DNA of 64,000 nt, from the NCBI GenBank assembly GCA_934045905.1, contig OW203762.1, forward strand, positions 52,415,411-52,479,410. Direction: 5' to 3'. Made by a program: the position numbers and the translations under genes. Numbering within the stretch: the stretch's first letter is position 1; the number at the start of each line of letters is the position of its first letter. Below the pieces are notes generated by a model, which saw only the letters and a program-made list of their open reading frames with translations, searched no databases and was not told the origin of the DNA. Shown here one piece after another: positions 1-12,225 of the stretch. The DNA is from Leuctra nigra (taxonomy: Eukaryota; Arthropoda; Insecta; Plecoptera; Leuctridae).

Positions 1-8
1 CTATTTTG

Positions 9-857
9 TAGGGTGGCGCAAAAGTTACTATATTTGTTTACCTAATAATTTCCAAAGAAAATTATATAAACTAAAACATAATGGCAGGAATATATTCCAG
101 AGCCTTCAAACCTTTTTGACATTAGGTGTAAACATTCAAATAGGTCAAATTGAGGCAATTTCTTGCTCAAAAGAATGCTCTGTTGGACATTTTTTACAAC
201 ATTTTCAAGGTTTCTGGTCTTAATTGCGGCTATCTTTGCGAATGTTTGTGAATTTTGCAGTTAGTTCACGTACTATATACTCAAATTGGGCAGCTATTCT
301 ATAACTTCAAAACTTCAAATATCCGAATTAGGCCTGAATCAGATTTGGAGCAATGTTAATCCATGTGGCCGTGAATCGAATTCGGGCGGAATCCGGAATT
401 TTAAAGTTATACAATGCCCATGAGATATTGGGGGCAAGATTTGTTTGGAGATAATTCAACATGGAAAATGTTCGAGTTCTGGCTCTAAAACCAACTACAC
501 CACTCACCATCACTTGAAACCAATTCTAGTCTTCTTCTTGTACTTGTGAGCCAAAACATATTTGATATCAATACTTCAGCGCAAAATTAACGTCCTTCAA
601 TAAACATCACAATTAAGGCCGCAAAAAATTGAAAAATGTTGTGAGATATGTGGAAATCAAATCACATTTTTTGAGCAAGAAAATGGCCGCCTTCTAACCG
701 GTCCACAACAAAAACAAAAGTTACGAACAAAAACTAAAGTTCAACAAAAGTTTGAAGCTTCAGGAATATATTACTGTTAAAAGATTTGTTTAGTAAATCA
801 TTTTCTTCAGAAGTTATTAGGAAAACAAATGGGAATGTACTTTTGCGGCACCCTGTA
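9..857. mobile_element. Long inverted-repeat (foldback) element, about 850 bp
   Basis: The left end (tagggtggcgcaaaagttac) matches the reverse complement of the right end (tacagggtgccgcaaaagta). The arms continue inward imperfectly for about 260 bases: taataatttccaaagaaaat pairs with the strand opposite attttcttcagaagttatta, and cttgctcaaaa near 171 pairs with ttttttgagcaag near 668. The loop holds no recognisable protein. Termini of the TACAGGGTG type suggest a DNA transposon derivative with a TA target site; the family is not assigned. Confidence 0.7.
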
Positions 858-1560
858 TATAAATGAAGCATTTATTATTACAAATGCAAAATGTAAACAT
901 TTTCACTTTCTCATTAAATGTAGGAACAATCACATTTAAATATCCCTTCGGCAGATTGTTGAGTCAGAAGAGCAAACAATGTTTTAAGCTCCGAGTTTTG
1001 GGTTTTATGAAAAAATAATAAGTATTTTTTTTGTTGTATACGGCACGTGTTATTTTTTATAATAGTTGATGTGTAGGTCTAAAGAAATGCTGTGATGGAA
1101 AAAGGGGTCTACTTTTCCTCAGTTTGTACCATACACCATATGTCTCGAAAAGACGCACAGTTTTACGTCAAGAGCAAATACGTGTTAACTTTACATAACT
1201 TAATGACGATCCCTCACTCGGAATCTTGCTCGAACAAGACAAACAAAAGTGTTAATAATACGATATTTATGCATATTGGTGCTTGCGTTGATTTTATAGT
1301 GTTGAAAACATGAAGCAGACTGTGTCTTTTCCAACGTATATCCATGCTAGAAAATTGCATTGAATATCGTCGGCGTACACAAAGATTGGATGCCAGCATT
1401 TTTAATATATAAGGAAAACACATCAGTGTTTACATATTTACATCGTAGGAAATTGAACTCAAGTCAGGTTCCTTACCTTCAAGCACACGAATGTATGTCA
1501 AAAAGGAATGCATCCACAACAGCGACACTTGAAATATATTACATCTATAAAATACATTGC

Positions 1561-2529
1561 TTAAGGTGGTGCAAGCGGTTACAAGCACTTTTTTTTGGAT
1601 ACGATTGGAGACAAAATGGGTTGACGAAATGATTTGAAATTTTAATCATGATTAGATAAAAGACAAACTTAGGGTTATTACTCGGTACATTTCAAATGTT
1701 AATTAGTAATCATTAGTTGATTTTTGGTGAAAAATTGTATTATTTTCTTGTCTCGCTGGGTGCCATATGAAATTTAATTATTAAAATTGCCAAGTGATAA
1801 ATCTAAGTTTGTCTTTTATCTAATCATGATTAAAATTTGTGATCAATTGGTTATCAGGTTTGGGCTCCAATCGTATCGGAAATTTCATAGTTTTGAGCGG
1901 TTTTGTTGAATAACCGGTGCCTAATTAACAATGCAAGACCCCACCGACGGCTGCCACCTTATCGCGGTGGTGGGGTTTGTGTTGGCCAACGATCCATTGC
2001 AGCTACGCCGGCGAGCATATGCTCATGTGTAAGGGCTACCCATGCCGGACAGGTCAGTGGTGAGGTCCAGACAAAGAGCAGCCAGGGTCGGCCTAACCAT
2101 GTCCTCCCTTGAATTTGCGGTCCCCATCGGGCCGGCCTTCCCCCTCGAGATGGTGATCCCCCTAAAATCGGGTTCCGCCGGCCCGAATCCTTACACCCCC
2201 CGGTCCGTCCCCATTCCGTCCTGGCCTTCCCACCAGTGCTGGACTCCCCCGAATCGGGCCCGTTAGATCAACCCCCTCCCAATGTCCTCCCCTTAATTCA
2301 ACAAAGTTTAAAGTAAAATGATTAATGTGCGCAATATAACCTCGTCGTTGACGCGCCGTTAAAACATATTAATCTAATCTAATCTAACAATGCAAGAAGC
2401 AAACATGAAAAAGTGTACTAATATACAATCAGACTCATCATGTGAACACCCTATCAAAGTTAAACCTACTTATAAAACAATTGTTCTCTCTCAATGTTCT
2501 AAAACGGCCGAGCGCTTGCACCACCTTAA
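1561..2529. mobile_element. TTAA-flanked element with terminal inverted repeats, carrying a nested insertion
   Basis: The ends are TTAAGGTGGTGCAAGCG at 1561 and its reverse complement ending at 2529, so the element is bounded by TTAA as in piggyBac-type insertions. Inside, 1634-1672 (aatcatgattagataaaaga core) is an inverted copy of 1802-1840. A 447-bp GC-rich insertion (1939-2385) interrupts the right half. Without it and its duplicated target site the element would be about 510 bp. No transposase frame is visible. Confidence 0.65.
1939..2385 (+). mobile_element. GC-rich SINE-like retroelement with 12-bp target-site duplication
   Basis: The insert is flanked by direct repeats AACAATGCAAGA at 1927-1938 and 2386-2397. 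It opens with a hairpin-forming segment (ccccaccgacgg ... ggtggtgggg) and is much richer in GC than its surroundings. It ends with cctcgtcgttgacgcgccgt and a tail of TAATC repeats (taatctaatctaatct). The target duplication and simple-repeat tail show target-primed insertion by a non-LTR machinery. It has no RT frame, so it is a SINE or a truncated LINE 3' end; I cannot tell which. Confidence 0.72.
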
Positions 2530-2597
2530 TATTAAACTGTTTCCAGGCTGCAGATGAAAGTCCACATGCGATGCATTAAACATGGACCGAGACGTAC

Positions 2598-2703
2598 CTT
2601 GCTGCCGAAGATGATGCACAGAAGCAGTGTGACTGTGAGCTGCGTGTGACAGAAGAAGATGATGTAGAGGAGGTCGGGGTTGGCCGGCGACTGCAGGAAC
2701 AGC
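2598..2703 (-). CDS. GPR158/179-like class C GPCR, exon H (TM7)
   Basis: The exon has 106 bases: G completing a methionine codon, then 35 codons ending in phase 0, with acceptor ggactttcag and donor gtacgtctc. It encodes LFLQSPANPDLLYIIFFCHT and QLTVTLLLCIIFGSK, that is the third extracellular loop and TM7. The HTQLTVT motif corresponds to the HTHLTVT seen in TM7 of vertebrate GPR158. Reading through the donor gives VRLGPCLMHRM, which is intron. The next exons, with the cytoplasmic tail, should lie below position 1; 1-2597 shows transposon remnants and no convincing coding exon. Confidence 0.95.
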
Positions 2704-2798
2704 CTGAAAGTCCGAACAACGTGCATCATTCATGAGCCGAGGTTCGACTTCTCAAGTGTTTCACGTGAATCATTAATGAAGCGAATTACGAGACTCAC

Positions 2799-2937
2799 AT
2801 CGAGACGTTGAGAAACACGGACAGCAGGAACTCGTTGTAGATCGCCATGGAGATGAAGCGACTCTCGTTGAACTCCGACGGAGCTTTGCGCACCATGATG
2901 CAGAGCCGGATGCCCCACACCAGGAACATTACTTCCA
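2799..2937 (-). CDS. GPR158/179-like class C GPCR, exon G (TM5 and TM6)
   Basis: The exon has 139 bases: TG completing a leucine codon, 45 codons, and AT completed to methionine by exon H. Acceptor is tatctcctcctag, donor gtgagtctc. It encodes EVMFLVWGIRLCIMVRKAPS (TM5 and third intracellular loop), then EFNESRFISMAIYNEFLL and SVFLNVS (TM6). The motifs WGIRLC..VRKAPSEFNESR and AIYNEFLLS match the conserved TM5-ICL3-TM6 region of GPR158 and GPR179. The acceptor choice is forced: reading from the base after cctcctag in another frame meets a TAA at once. The intron to exon H is only 95 bases, and that to exon F is about 12.5 kb. Confidence 0.95.
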
Positions 2938-3016
2938 CTAGGAGGAGATAAAGTCACTCATCATTCACGGCACACCTCCGGCTCTAGGTCAGGCGAACGA
3001 GTGCAAGAGTTTTACA

Positions 3017-3553
3017 AGAGTTTCGCAAACTTTGGTGGAGGAGCCAGATTGAAATGCAGCCCGCAATACAGGATTGTGTTGCGGGAAGCATTCAGGAGGG
3101 AGTAAGCACAGTTTCTGTATCACCAGCTATAATGTCTGTTACTTTTCATAGTGATGAATATTACAAGAACATTCTTTCTTTAAAAATTCCATAATTCATG
3201 ACGGGGAGGGGGGGGGGGACTAAATGTTCATATAGTCGTACTCATCATTCACTTTTTACCTCTGAGTTCTAGGTCAGGTGAGCACGGGGTTTATTTTGTT
3301 AAGTAAATCTGACTTTTTTGAGGACTTGCTTATACACGATCCTCCCTTCTTCCCCTCCCCCTCGTCATGAAAGATGGAATTTTTACAGAAAGAATGTGCC
3401 TAAACTATTCATGACTATACAAAGTAACAAACATCGTAGCTATACCTGATGATACAAGTAGAAGCTGCGTTTACTCCTGAATGCTTCCCGCAACACAGTT
3501 GTGTATTGCGGGCTGCATTTCAATCTGGATACTCTACGAAAGTTTGAAAAACA
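3017..3553. mobile_element. Foldback element, about 535 bp, arms about 170 bp
   Basis: The left arm (gattgaaatgcagcccgcaa near 3048, gttgcgggaagcattcagga near 3077, gaacattctttc near 3170) is matched in inverse by the right arm (gaatgcttcccgcaac near 3478, ttgcgggctgcatttcaatc near 3506). The loop contains an 11-base G run (3208-3218). It lies in the intron directly upstream of exon G. Confidence 0.75.
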
Positions 3554-4299
3554 TAATTTCTATGCATTAGCAAAACTTGGATGGCTTTTCATTTATCAAG
3601 TAATTAAAGAGAGAAAGTCATATTAAGTTTATACGAATATATTTATCGTACGAGAGCAAAAATCTATACTAATTTCCCAGCATCTCTTCCAGCCTGAGAA
3701 TAACTGGCGTGTGGCTTTGACATGCCAAAGGTCATGCCATTTAGAAAAAAAATGTGTGTGATTAATCTTCCGCTTAATTATCTGATGCTAATTATCAGGG
3801 TACTTGTCGCATCGACCGGGAAATACTGTCGACCGAACCCGCTGCACTTTGCTAGGAAAACACTGTTTTTTGTGAACTCGAGGTTTTACCTTCACGTGCC
3901 TGTGTGTTTTCCATGTAGTACACCGCTGTTATGGTTCGGTTGCCAGCATTAGAAGCGACGCACTGACGCAGCGTCAACCGTCGCAGCTAATGGCCAAATA
4001 ATGACACAGCCGTGACAAAAAGCACAAACTTTTTGCACGGAACTAAGCGAGAAAAAAAATCCCGTAGTCAGTCCCTCAACCTAAAACCAATTTTGTTTAA
4101 GTTTGAAATTTTGAAAGAACTTTGTTAACTTTAAATTATTGAAAAGTTGTGTGAAAAAAGAATTAACGATCAATGAAAATCTTGTTAAACGAGTTTGGGT
4201 CCAAAATAAACTAAACTATTTCTAATGTAGAGCCAGAATTGGAAAATATTCATTTTGTTACTGTGCCAACATAAAGTAATTTTTCTGCTGAGTCGATGG

Positions 4300-7200
4300 C
4301 AACCAACAATGTATCCACCTTGTTCTGGTACCAAGACGGCAACAATGTATCCACCATGTTCTGGTATCAAGACGGCAACAATGTATCAACCTTGTTCTGG
4401 TATCAAGACGGCAACAATGCATCCACCATGTTCTGGTATCAAGACGGCAACAATGTATCCACCATGTTCTGGTACCAAGACGGCAACAATGTATCCACCT
4501 TGTTCTGGTACCAAGACGGCAACAATGTATCCACCTTGTTCTGGTACCAAGACGGCAACAATGTATCCACCTTGTTCTGGTACCAAGACGGCAACAATGT
4601 ATCCACCATGTTCTGGTATCAAGACGGCAACAATGTATCAACCTTGTTCTGGTATCAAGACGGCAACAATGTATCAACCTTGTTCTGGTACCAAGACGGC
4701 AACAATGTATCCACTATGTTCTGGTACCAAGACGGCAACAATGTATCCACTATGTTCTGGTACCAAGACGGCAACAATGTATCAACCTTGTTCTGGTATC
4801 AAGACGGCAACAATGTATCAACCTTGTTCTGGTACCAAGACGGCAACAATGTATCCACTATGTTCTGGTACCAAGACGGCAACAATGTATCCACCATGTT
4901 CTGGTATCAAGACGGCAACAATGTATCAACCTTGTTCTGGTATCAAGACGGCAACAATGTATCCACCATGTTCTGGTATCAAGACGGCAACAATGTATCA
5001 ACCATGTTCTGGTATCAAGACGGCAACAATGTATCAACCTTGTTCTGGTATCAAGACGGCAACAATGTATCAACCTTGTTCTGGTATCAAGACGGCAACA
5101 ATGTATCAACCTTGTTCTGGTACCAAGACGGCAACAATGTATCCACTATGTTCTGGTACCAAGACGGCAACAATGTATCCACCATGTTCTGGTATCAAGA
5201 CGGCAACAATGTATCCACCTTGTTCTGGTATCAAGACGGCAACAATGTATCCACCTTGTTCTGGTATCAAGACGGCAACAATGTATCCACCTTGTTCTGG
5301 TATCAAGACGGCAACAATGTATCAACCTTGTTCTGGTATCAAGACGGCAACAATGTATCAACCTTGTTCTGGTACCAAGACGGCAACAATGTATCCACTA
5401 TGTTCTGGTACCAAGACGGCAACAATGTATCCACCATGTTCTGGTATCAAGACGGCAACAATGTATCCACCTTGTTCTGGTACCAAGACGGCAACAATGT
5501 ATCCACCTTGTTCTGGTACCAAGACGGCAACAATGCATCCACCATGTTCTGGTATCAAGACGGCAACAATGTATCCACCTTGTTCTGGTACCAAGACGGC
5601 AACAATGCATCCACCTTGTTCTGGTACCAAGACGGCAACAATGTATCCACCATGTTCTGGTATCAAGACGGCAACAATGTATCAACCTTGTTCTGGTATC
5701 AAGACGGCAACAATGTATCCACCAGTTCTGGTATCAAGACGGCAACAATGTATCAACCTTGTTCTGGTATCAAGACGGCAACAATGTATCAACCTTGTTC
5801 TGGTACCAAGACGGCAACAATGTATCCACCTTGTTCTGGTATCAAGACGGCAACAATGCATCCACCATGTTCTGGTATCAAGACGGCAACAATGTATCCA
5901 CCTTGTTCTGGTATCAAGACGACAACAATGTATCCACCATGTTCTGGTACCAAGACGGCAACAATGTATCCACCATGTTCTGGTATCAAGACGGCAACAA
6001 TGTATCCACCATTTCTGGTGTCAAGACGGCAACAATGTATCCACCATGTTCTGGTATCAAGACGGCAACAATGTATCCACCTTGTTCTGGTATCAAGACG
6101 GCAACAATGTATCCACTATGTTCTGGTACCAAGACGGCAACAATGTATCCACCATGTTCTGGTATCAAGACGGCAACAATGCATCCACCTTGTTCTGGTA
6201 CCAAGACGGCAACAATGTATCCACCTTGTTCTGGTATCAAGACGGCAACAATGCATCCACCATGTTCTGGTATCAAGACGGCAACAATGTATCCACCTTG
6301 TTCTGGTATCAAGACGACAACAATGTATCCACCATGTTCTGGTACCAAGACGGCAACAATGTATCCACCATGTTCTGGTATCAAGACGGCAACAATGTAT
6401 CCACCATTTCTGGTGTCAAGACGGCAACAATGTATCCACCTTGTTCTGGTACCAAGACGGCAACAATGTATCCACCTTGTTCTGGTATCAAGACGGCAAC
6501 AATGCATCCACCTTGTTCTGGTATCAAGACGGCAACAATGCATCCACCATGTTCTGGTATCAAGACGGCAACAATGTATCCACCTTGTTCTGGTATCAAG
6601 ACGACAACAATGTATCCACCATGTTCTGGTACCAAGACGGCAACAATGTATCCACCATGTTCTGGTATCAAGACGGCAACAATGTATCCACCATTTCTGG
6701 TGTCAAGACGGCAACAATGTATCAACCTTGTTCTGGTATCAAGACGGCAACAATGTATCAACCTTGTTCTGGTACCAAGACGGCAACAATGTATCCACCT
6801 TGTTCTGGTATCAAGACGGCAACAATGCATCCACCATGTTCTGGTATCAAGACGGCAACAATGTATCCACCTTGTTCTGGTATCAAGACGGCAACAATGT
6901 ATCCACTATGTTCTGGTATCAAGACGGCAACAATGTATCCACTATGTTCTGGTACCAAGACGGCAACAATGTATCCACCATGTTCTGGTATCAAGACGGC
7001 AACAATGTATCCACTATGTTCTGGTACCAAGACGGCAACAATGTATCCACCATGTTCTGGTATCAAGACGGCAACAATGTATCCACCATTTCTGGTGTCA
7101 AGACGGCAACAATGTATCAACCTTGTTCTGGTATCAAGACGGCAACAATGTATCCACTATGTTCTGGTATCAAGACGGCAACAATGTATCCACTATGTTC

Positions 7201-7516
7201 TGGTACCAAGACGGCAACAATGTATCCACCATGTTCTGGTATCAAGACGGCAACAATGTATCCACTATGTTCTGGTATCAAGACGGCAACAATGTATCCA
7301 CTATGTTCTGGTACCAAGACGGCAACAATGTATCCACCATGTTCTGGTATCAAGACGGCAACAATGTATCCACTATGTTCTGGTACCAAGACGGCAACAA
7401 TGTATCCACCATGTTCTGGTATCAAGACGGCAACAATGTATCCACCATTTCTGGTGTCAAGACGGCAACAATGTATCAACCTTGTTCTGGTATCAAGACG
7501 GCAACAATGTATCCGT
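4300..7516. repeat. 36-bp minisatellite, about 89 copies, in the intron between exons F and G
   Basis: The unit is atgtatccaccatgttctgg followed by tatcaagacggcaaca, with variants cca/caa, atg/ttg/tatg and tat/tac. Most units are 36 bp. At least six are 35 bp: one with ccaccagttctgg at 5719, and five with ccaccatttctggtgtc at 6006, 6401, 6688, 7083 and 7442. None of the three plus-strand frames of the unit contains a stop, which explains the 600- to 1100-codon open frames in all three frames (MYPPCSGTKTAT, CIHHVLVSRRQQ, VSTMFWYQDGNN). I see no start context, splice structure or similarity to suggest that these are translated. Confidence 0.97.
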
Positions 7517-10500
7517 GACAACATACTTTTATCTCCTCTCTCTCTCATCTCGAGGCGTGTTTGGTTTGTTAGCGACATCGCGTTGCACTCTCTCTGAGAC
7601 TTGAGTTGTAAATCAAACATGAATATTACATAGGCATACAAAATACATTGAAGCTATCTTCGCGAATACGTTTTAAAAATGAATGTGTCTCATGATTGCA
7701 ATTTTGGCTTTGCAATTTTCTCTCCATGCAAAACACAAGCGCAATTCTCTTTGTCAAGAAGTGGATCGAATGCGGCACTCGTGTCGTGGTTTGTTTTCAG
7801 AAAACAGACACACAAAGGTAATCTTAGAATAGAATATTATTACTAGAACAACTAACGAGCGAAGTCAGAGAATAATAGATGGATTCGGTATAATATGAAT
7901 ACATAAAGATAACTGGAATTCTTCATGTGAGGCGAATCCTAAGCGCTGCGAAACATTGTTTCAACTTAGAACTCAACTTAATTGCTTATTGTATGTAACT
8001 CCACTTTACTTCACATAGGTATCTTTGTTAGTAAAAGAAACGAGAGCAACTCTAACATGCTCTAACCATAAGTACGTGTATTCATTAAAAAATAAATAAA
8101 ATATCGTGCTTCTCTTCAGGCACTTGATATTATAAATCTAATTCACAAACTAGAGTACAAAGTATAATATAATTAATCTCCAGTTTATTTGTGCGCTTTG
8201 AGTAAAGAGCTTAGCCAAGATCGTCACAAAGAAGGGAAGGGTTCTCGTTTTGTCAGTGTACAGAAAACATTGACATTACCTACAAACAGTCTAAAAGCTC
8301 TCAAAGGAGTAGAACTTACGCAGTAGTTGAGTGTGAACTCACACGAAGAATTTTAATTGCCTGTTCTATGATGTTACCAAGTTTGCTACCATGCTACCAT
8401 GCTACAGGGAATTCACTCAAATTCTTCGTTCGTATAACGGTTTTCACTCTCCAATGAAACTCTTCTTTGTCCCCACCTCGAGTCCAGATGGCAGACAATG
8501 TAACCGGATTATCACGTGGTTAAAAACATTAATCTCTGACCCAACCTCTCGAACCGAACTCTTTAATTAAAGCTCTACTTTAATAAAAGTCTGCACGGAC
8601 GTTAATTTTTATTCGATTTGCATGATTTGACCATCAGTGAGGTGGAACAACAGAGATGATTAGATTCCGTCTGCCAAGTGCTTGACTGCGATAATCGTGG
8701 CTCGTGCTCAAGTCACTTTGTTTTCCCGTGGTTCGAACAGGTATAATTACCCTAGCTCTGACTGAACAGTGAACACGCTTTATTGAACGTAATCTCTCTC
8801 TCAGCGATCCTCTTGTAACCTCACTGTAGTTGGAACCTGCGACTCCGCTTGCTAATGATTAGTGGCCCGGGATAATTTACTAGTTATTTCCTTGCAGTTT
8901 GTTTGCGCTACCGCTACCGCTGTATTGATATGACTTATGTATTGCGAATTCTGCTGTAATTGCTTCCTGAATGAGTTGGTCCGCTGCGCTGTGTCTTTGT
9001 CAAACAAGCGAGAAATATTGGGCTCAAAACACAGCGGAAACAATCATTCACACAATGGCGTATTTTTTATTTGAGTCTAAAATGGCGCTATTTTTATTTG
9101 TGGATCCGTTCGTTGTGAATTGACAATCGATTTTCCGAAGACAGTCTCCTGTTTGTATTCTCTCTGCTTCAGACATCAACACGACGGAAAAAAACAACTT
9201 TATCCAAACCACTTAGCTGAATATACATGTCTTCTTAAATCACTGGATTATGTAAGTAATTAAAAAATCATGTAATCAATTATTGTAAAGTTCCTTTCTA
9301 AATGTTTTATTTGAAGTGATTTTGTAGACAGTTTTAAAATGATCAATTAAAGTCACTTACTTCATAATGAAATAAAATAGCGTATAGTCTTTTCCGCCGT
9401 AAAATAATCATTGCCCATTAAAACTTATCTTAAACTCTTTTATTGAATCTTTCATTCTCATTAATTTAGAAAGAAATGATAGGCTTTTTTTGAAGACTTG
9501 TAAGAGCAATAAACTATTTCAACTACGCTACGGACAGGGAAAAGTAGATATCGACCGAATGAAGAAGTCTGATTCATATTCTGTCCAACTTATGTTTGAA
9601 ATATACCACTGCAGAGCCTTACGGGATGACATTGGATTTACCCTATGTCTGACATGGTGGACTATTTGAAGCATTCGTACAGAAAATGAGGATAAATGTT
9701 ATTGAAATATCTAAGTAGCGTGATGTAGTAGCATACAGAGATGAGCAGTAAATGATGACGTTTCTTCCTTCAGACGAATTAAAAAAATTAAAGCACTAAT
9801 TGCTCTCTTAATTATAATATTTTCCATCAACATCTAGCGATAATGAGATCATAGAGATGCAATGATGCACTTTTTATTTTATTTTCAATTCATCGTAGCC
9901 AGCATTTCAAAATTAATTTAGTAGTTTATAGAAACGTTTCGTGTCCACATTAGAAGAAAAGCTGAAGTGTGCTTCAGGATCTACGTATCAATTTCCCTGA
10001 TTTCTTTACTCGTTAATTTCCGCCACTGAAACACTCATTAAACGGATTATAAACATGGATAAGTTTAATTCAGAGTTCAGCAGCATGTTTGTTCGCAATT
10101 AATATTTCAAGATGCAATTGCTTTTAGATTCAAGTGCTGATGTAGAAACCTGAGTTTCATTTGATTCGTATATTCTAAATGTTCTGCGTACATTTTAATT
10201 GAAATTACTTAATGCTTACAATAAGGAAAATGGTGTAGAATTAGCCGGAAGCGAGAGTTGATGACATTTTCAAACACATTATGACGTCATCCTTCGAGAC
10301 ACATGATATTTTATAGCATTATATAGGGAAAGTTGAGATCAAGTAAAAGTCCATTCTTCTGCTGATCAAATATAGGAATCGGCTTTTAAACGGGAACAGA
10401 ATGGCCTATTGCATTTCTTGGAACAATATAATACTTTCTCAATAGGAAACTTTTGCACCGATCAGGCTGTCAAGGAAAGTCAAGAACTTTTCAACTTTTT

Positions 10501-11823
10501 TCATCATCTTCTTGTTCGTTTACGTCAATTGTGGCCGTGTATAGACAATGCGATGGCAAGCCGTTAACTTTCAGAACCTGACGAGTTCGAACTTTCTGAG
10601 AACTTGTAATGAGGGCTGATGGTTTGACGCGAAACACTTTTATTCGGCGTCAAAGAACAAAGCAAACGACAACTGTCTTGTGTAGAGACCTATCAAGTAA
10701 GCTCGGTATTCGTTTAACGATCAAAAGAATGGATATATTTGTAATGTAAATAAGCAGACCTGTTTATAGTGGATGTGTTAAATGAAGATTAAATATATTA
10801 TGACAAATAAAACGTTTCAAAGAAAAGTATTTGATCTCTCTGTACGAGAATATAATGACTATTAAATGAACAAAGAGAGATTTATCAATCCTAATAATAA
10901 AGTGACTTTCAATTAAAATCAATTATGCTGTGTTGGAACATTAATTCTATTTCGCCTTCGTTAAACAACAATTGATAAATTCGCTTGAGTTATATTTAAC
11001 CCTTGCGCTTTGACAAAAGCTCGCTGTTTAGTCAAATAATGCGGGATTTGTTATGTTGATAAATAGCGAATTTCAAACCTAAGGTTAACAAATGGAGCAA
11101 ACATGTGTTATAGTAACGAACGCGAAACAGATTCAATGTGTGCAGCCAGTGTTTGAGAACACATGAAATGTAACACAAAGAGAGCTGTCAATGCGAAGTG
11201 TAGTTTTTACTATACCTTGATTTAAAATGTGTATAACATTTTGCTGCATGAAAAAATGCATTGAAAAGGTTTCATCGTTTGTTTTAACGACCGATGAAAT
11301 GAAACAAAGCGCTAGTTTGAAACAACTGAGCAGAGTGTCAAATCCAGACCAAAGAATGCATAAGTAATTCTTGTTCGGTTCACAGCAAGAGATACACAAC
11401 TAAACCATTGCAATGTTTCTTTGTCGTTTTATCGGACTTCTGTTCATTTCACCGCGACACAAAATGACGAAACAAAACCTACGGTGACGCTAAGAAGAGA
11501 ATTTGAATAAAGAAATTCTAGCATGAAGTGATATTTGAGTGCTGTCTAAGTACTACTAAATTTGCATCAAGGGTGTGACACAGTTCTTTAAGAATGCTAA
11601 TTATTGTTTACCTTTTTGTACATAAAAGGACTTAGGTACTGTGGGAAGTGGCTCTGTATTGGTTTACTACTGACGATTTGTGGTGTGCAGTTGAAACCGA
11701 CGACAGGAACATGTTGGAACTAGTTCAACACCTAAGTAATTACGTGACCTGTTTCTAGTTCTACGTTCCGAAGGTGAGCTGATCACATACGTGCACTTGA
11801 TAGCTGACTGAGATGAGACGAAG

Positions 11824-12225
11824 TTAAGAGGCAAACGGAAGCGAACGGGAATCGCACGGTTCGTCAGAGCGATTTTTTGAAATTGTGTCTTCCCACTTAA
11901 AAATTTAAGTAAATCAGATAGTAACGACCCTTAACAGCCTAATATACTAAATAATGACGCACACTGGAGCTCATTATGACCTCTGGTGCGACCTCAAAGT
12001 GTTAAATACGATATTTTTAATAAAATAATCGAAAATAATCGTATTTAACACTTTGAGGTCGCACCAGAGGTCATAATGAACTCCAGTGTGCGGCATTATT
12101 TAGTCTATTAAGCTGTTATGGGTCGTTACTATCTGATTTTTAAAATTATTAAGTGGGAAGACACAATTTCAAAAAAACGCTCTGACGAACCGTGCGATTC
12201 CCGTTCGCTTCCGTTTGCCTCTTAA
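11824..12225. mobile_element. TTAA-bounded near-perfect palindromic MITE, 402 bp
   Basis: The left end ttaagaggcaaacggaagcg and the right end cgcttccgtttgcctcttaa are exact inverse copies. The arms run almost the whole length (for example aatcgcacggttcgtcagag against ctctgacgaaccgtgcgatt) to a small AT-rich loop near 12025. TTAA at both edges matches piggyBac-type target use. It has no coding capacity. Arms of about 190 bp would fold into a long double-stranded RNA if transcribed within this intron. Confidence 0.85.

Larger units (their letters stand above)
1..2597 (-). other. Intron after exon H
   Basis: Apart from the foldback element (9-857) and the TTAA element with its nested SINE-like insertion (1561-2529), the interval is AT-rich with no coding exon that I could recognise. 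The C-terminal tail exons of the receptor are therefore expected beyond the left edge. Confidence 0.75.

Noticed and set aside
4255..7604. Three overlapping 612- to 1102-codon open frames as possible repeat proteins
   Set aside because: All three plus frames of the 36-bp unit lack stops, and the frames switch at 35-bp units. The open frames are a property of the minisatellite, with no coding signature.
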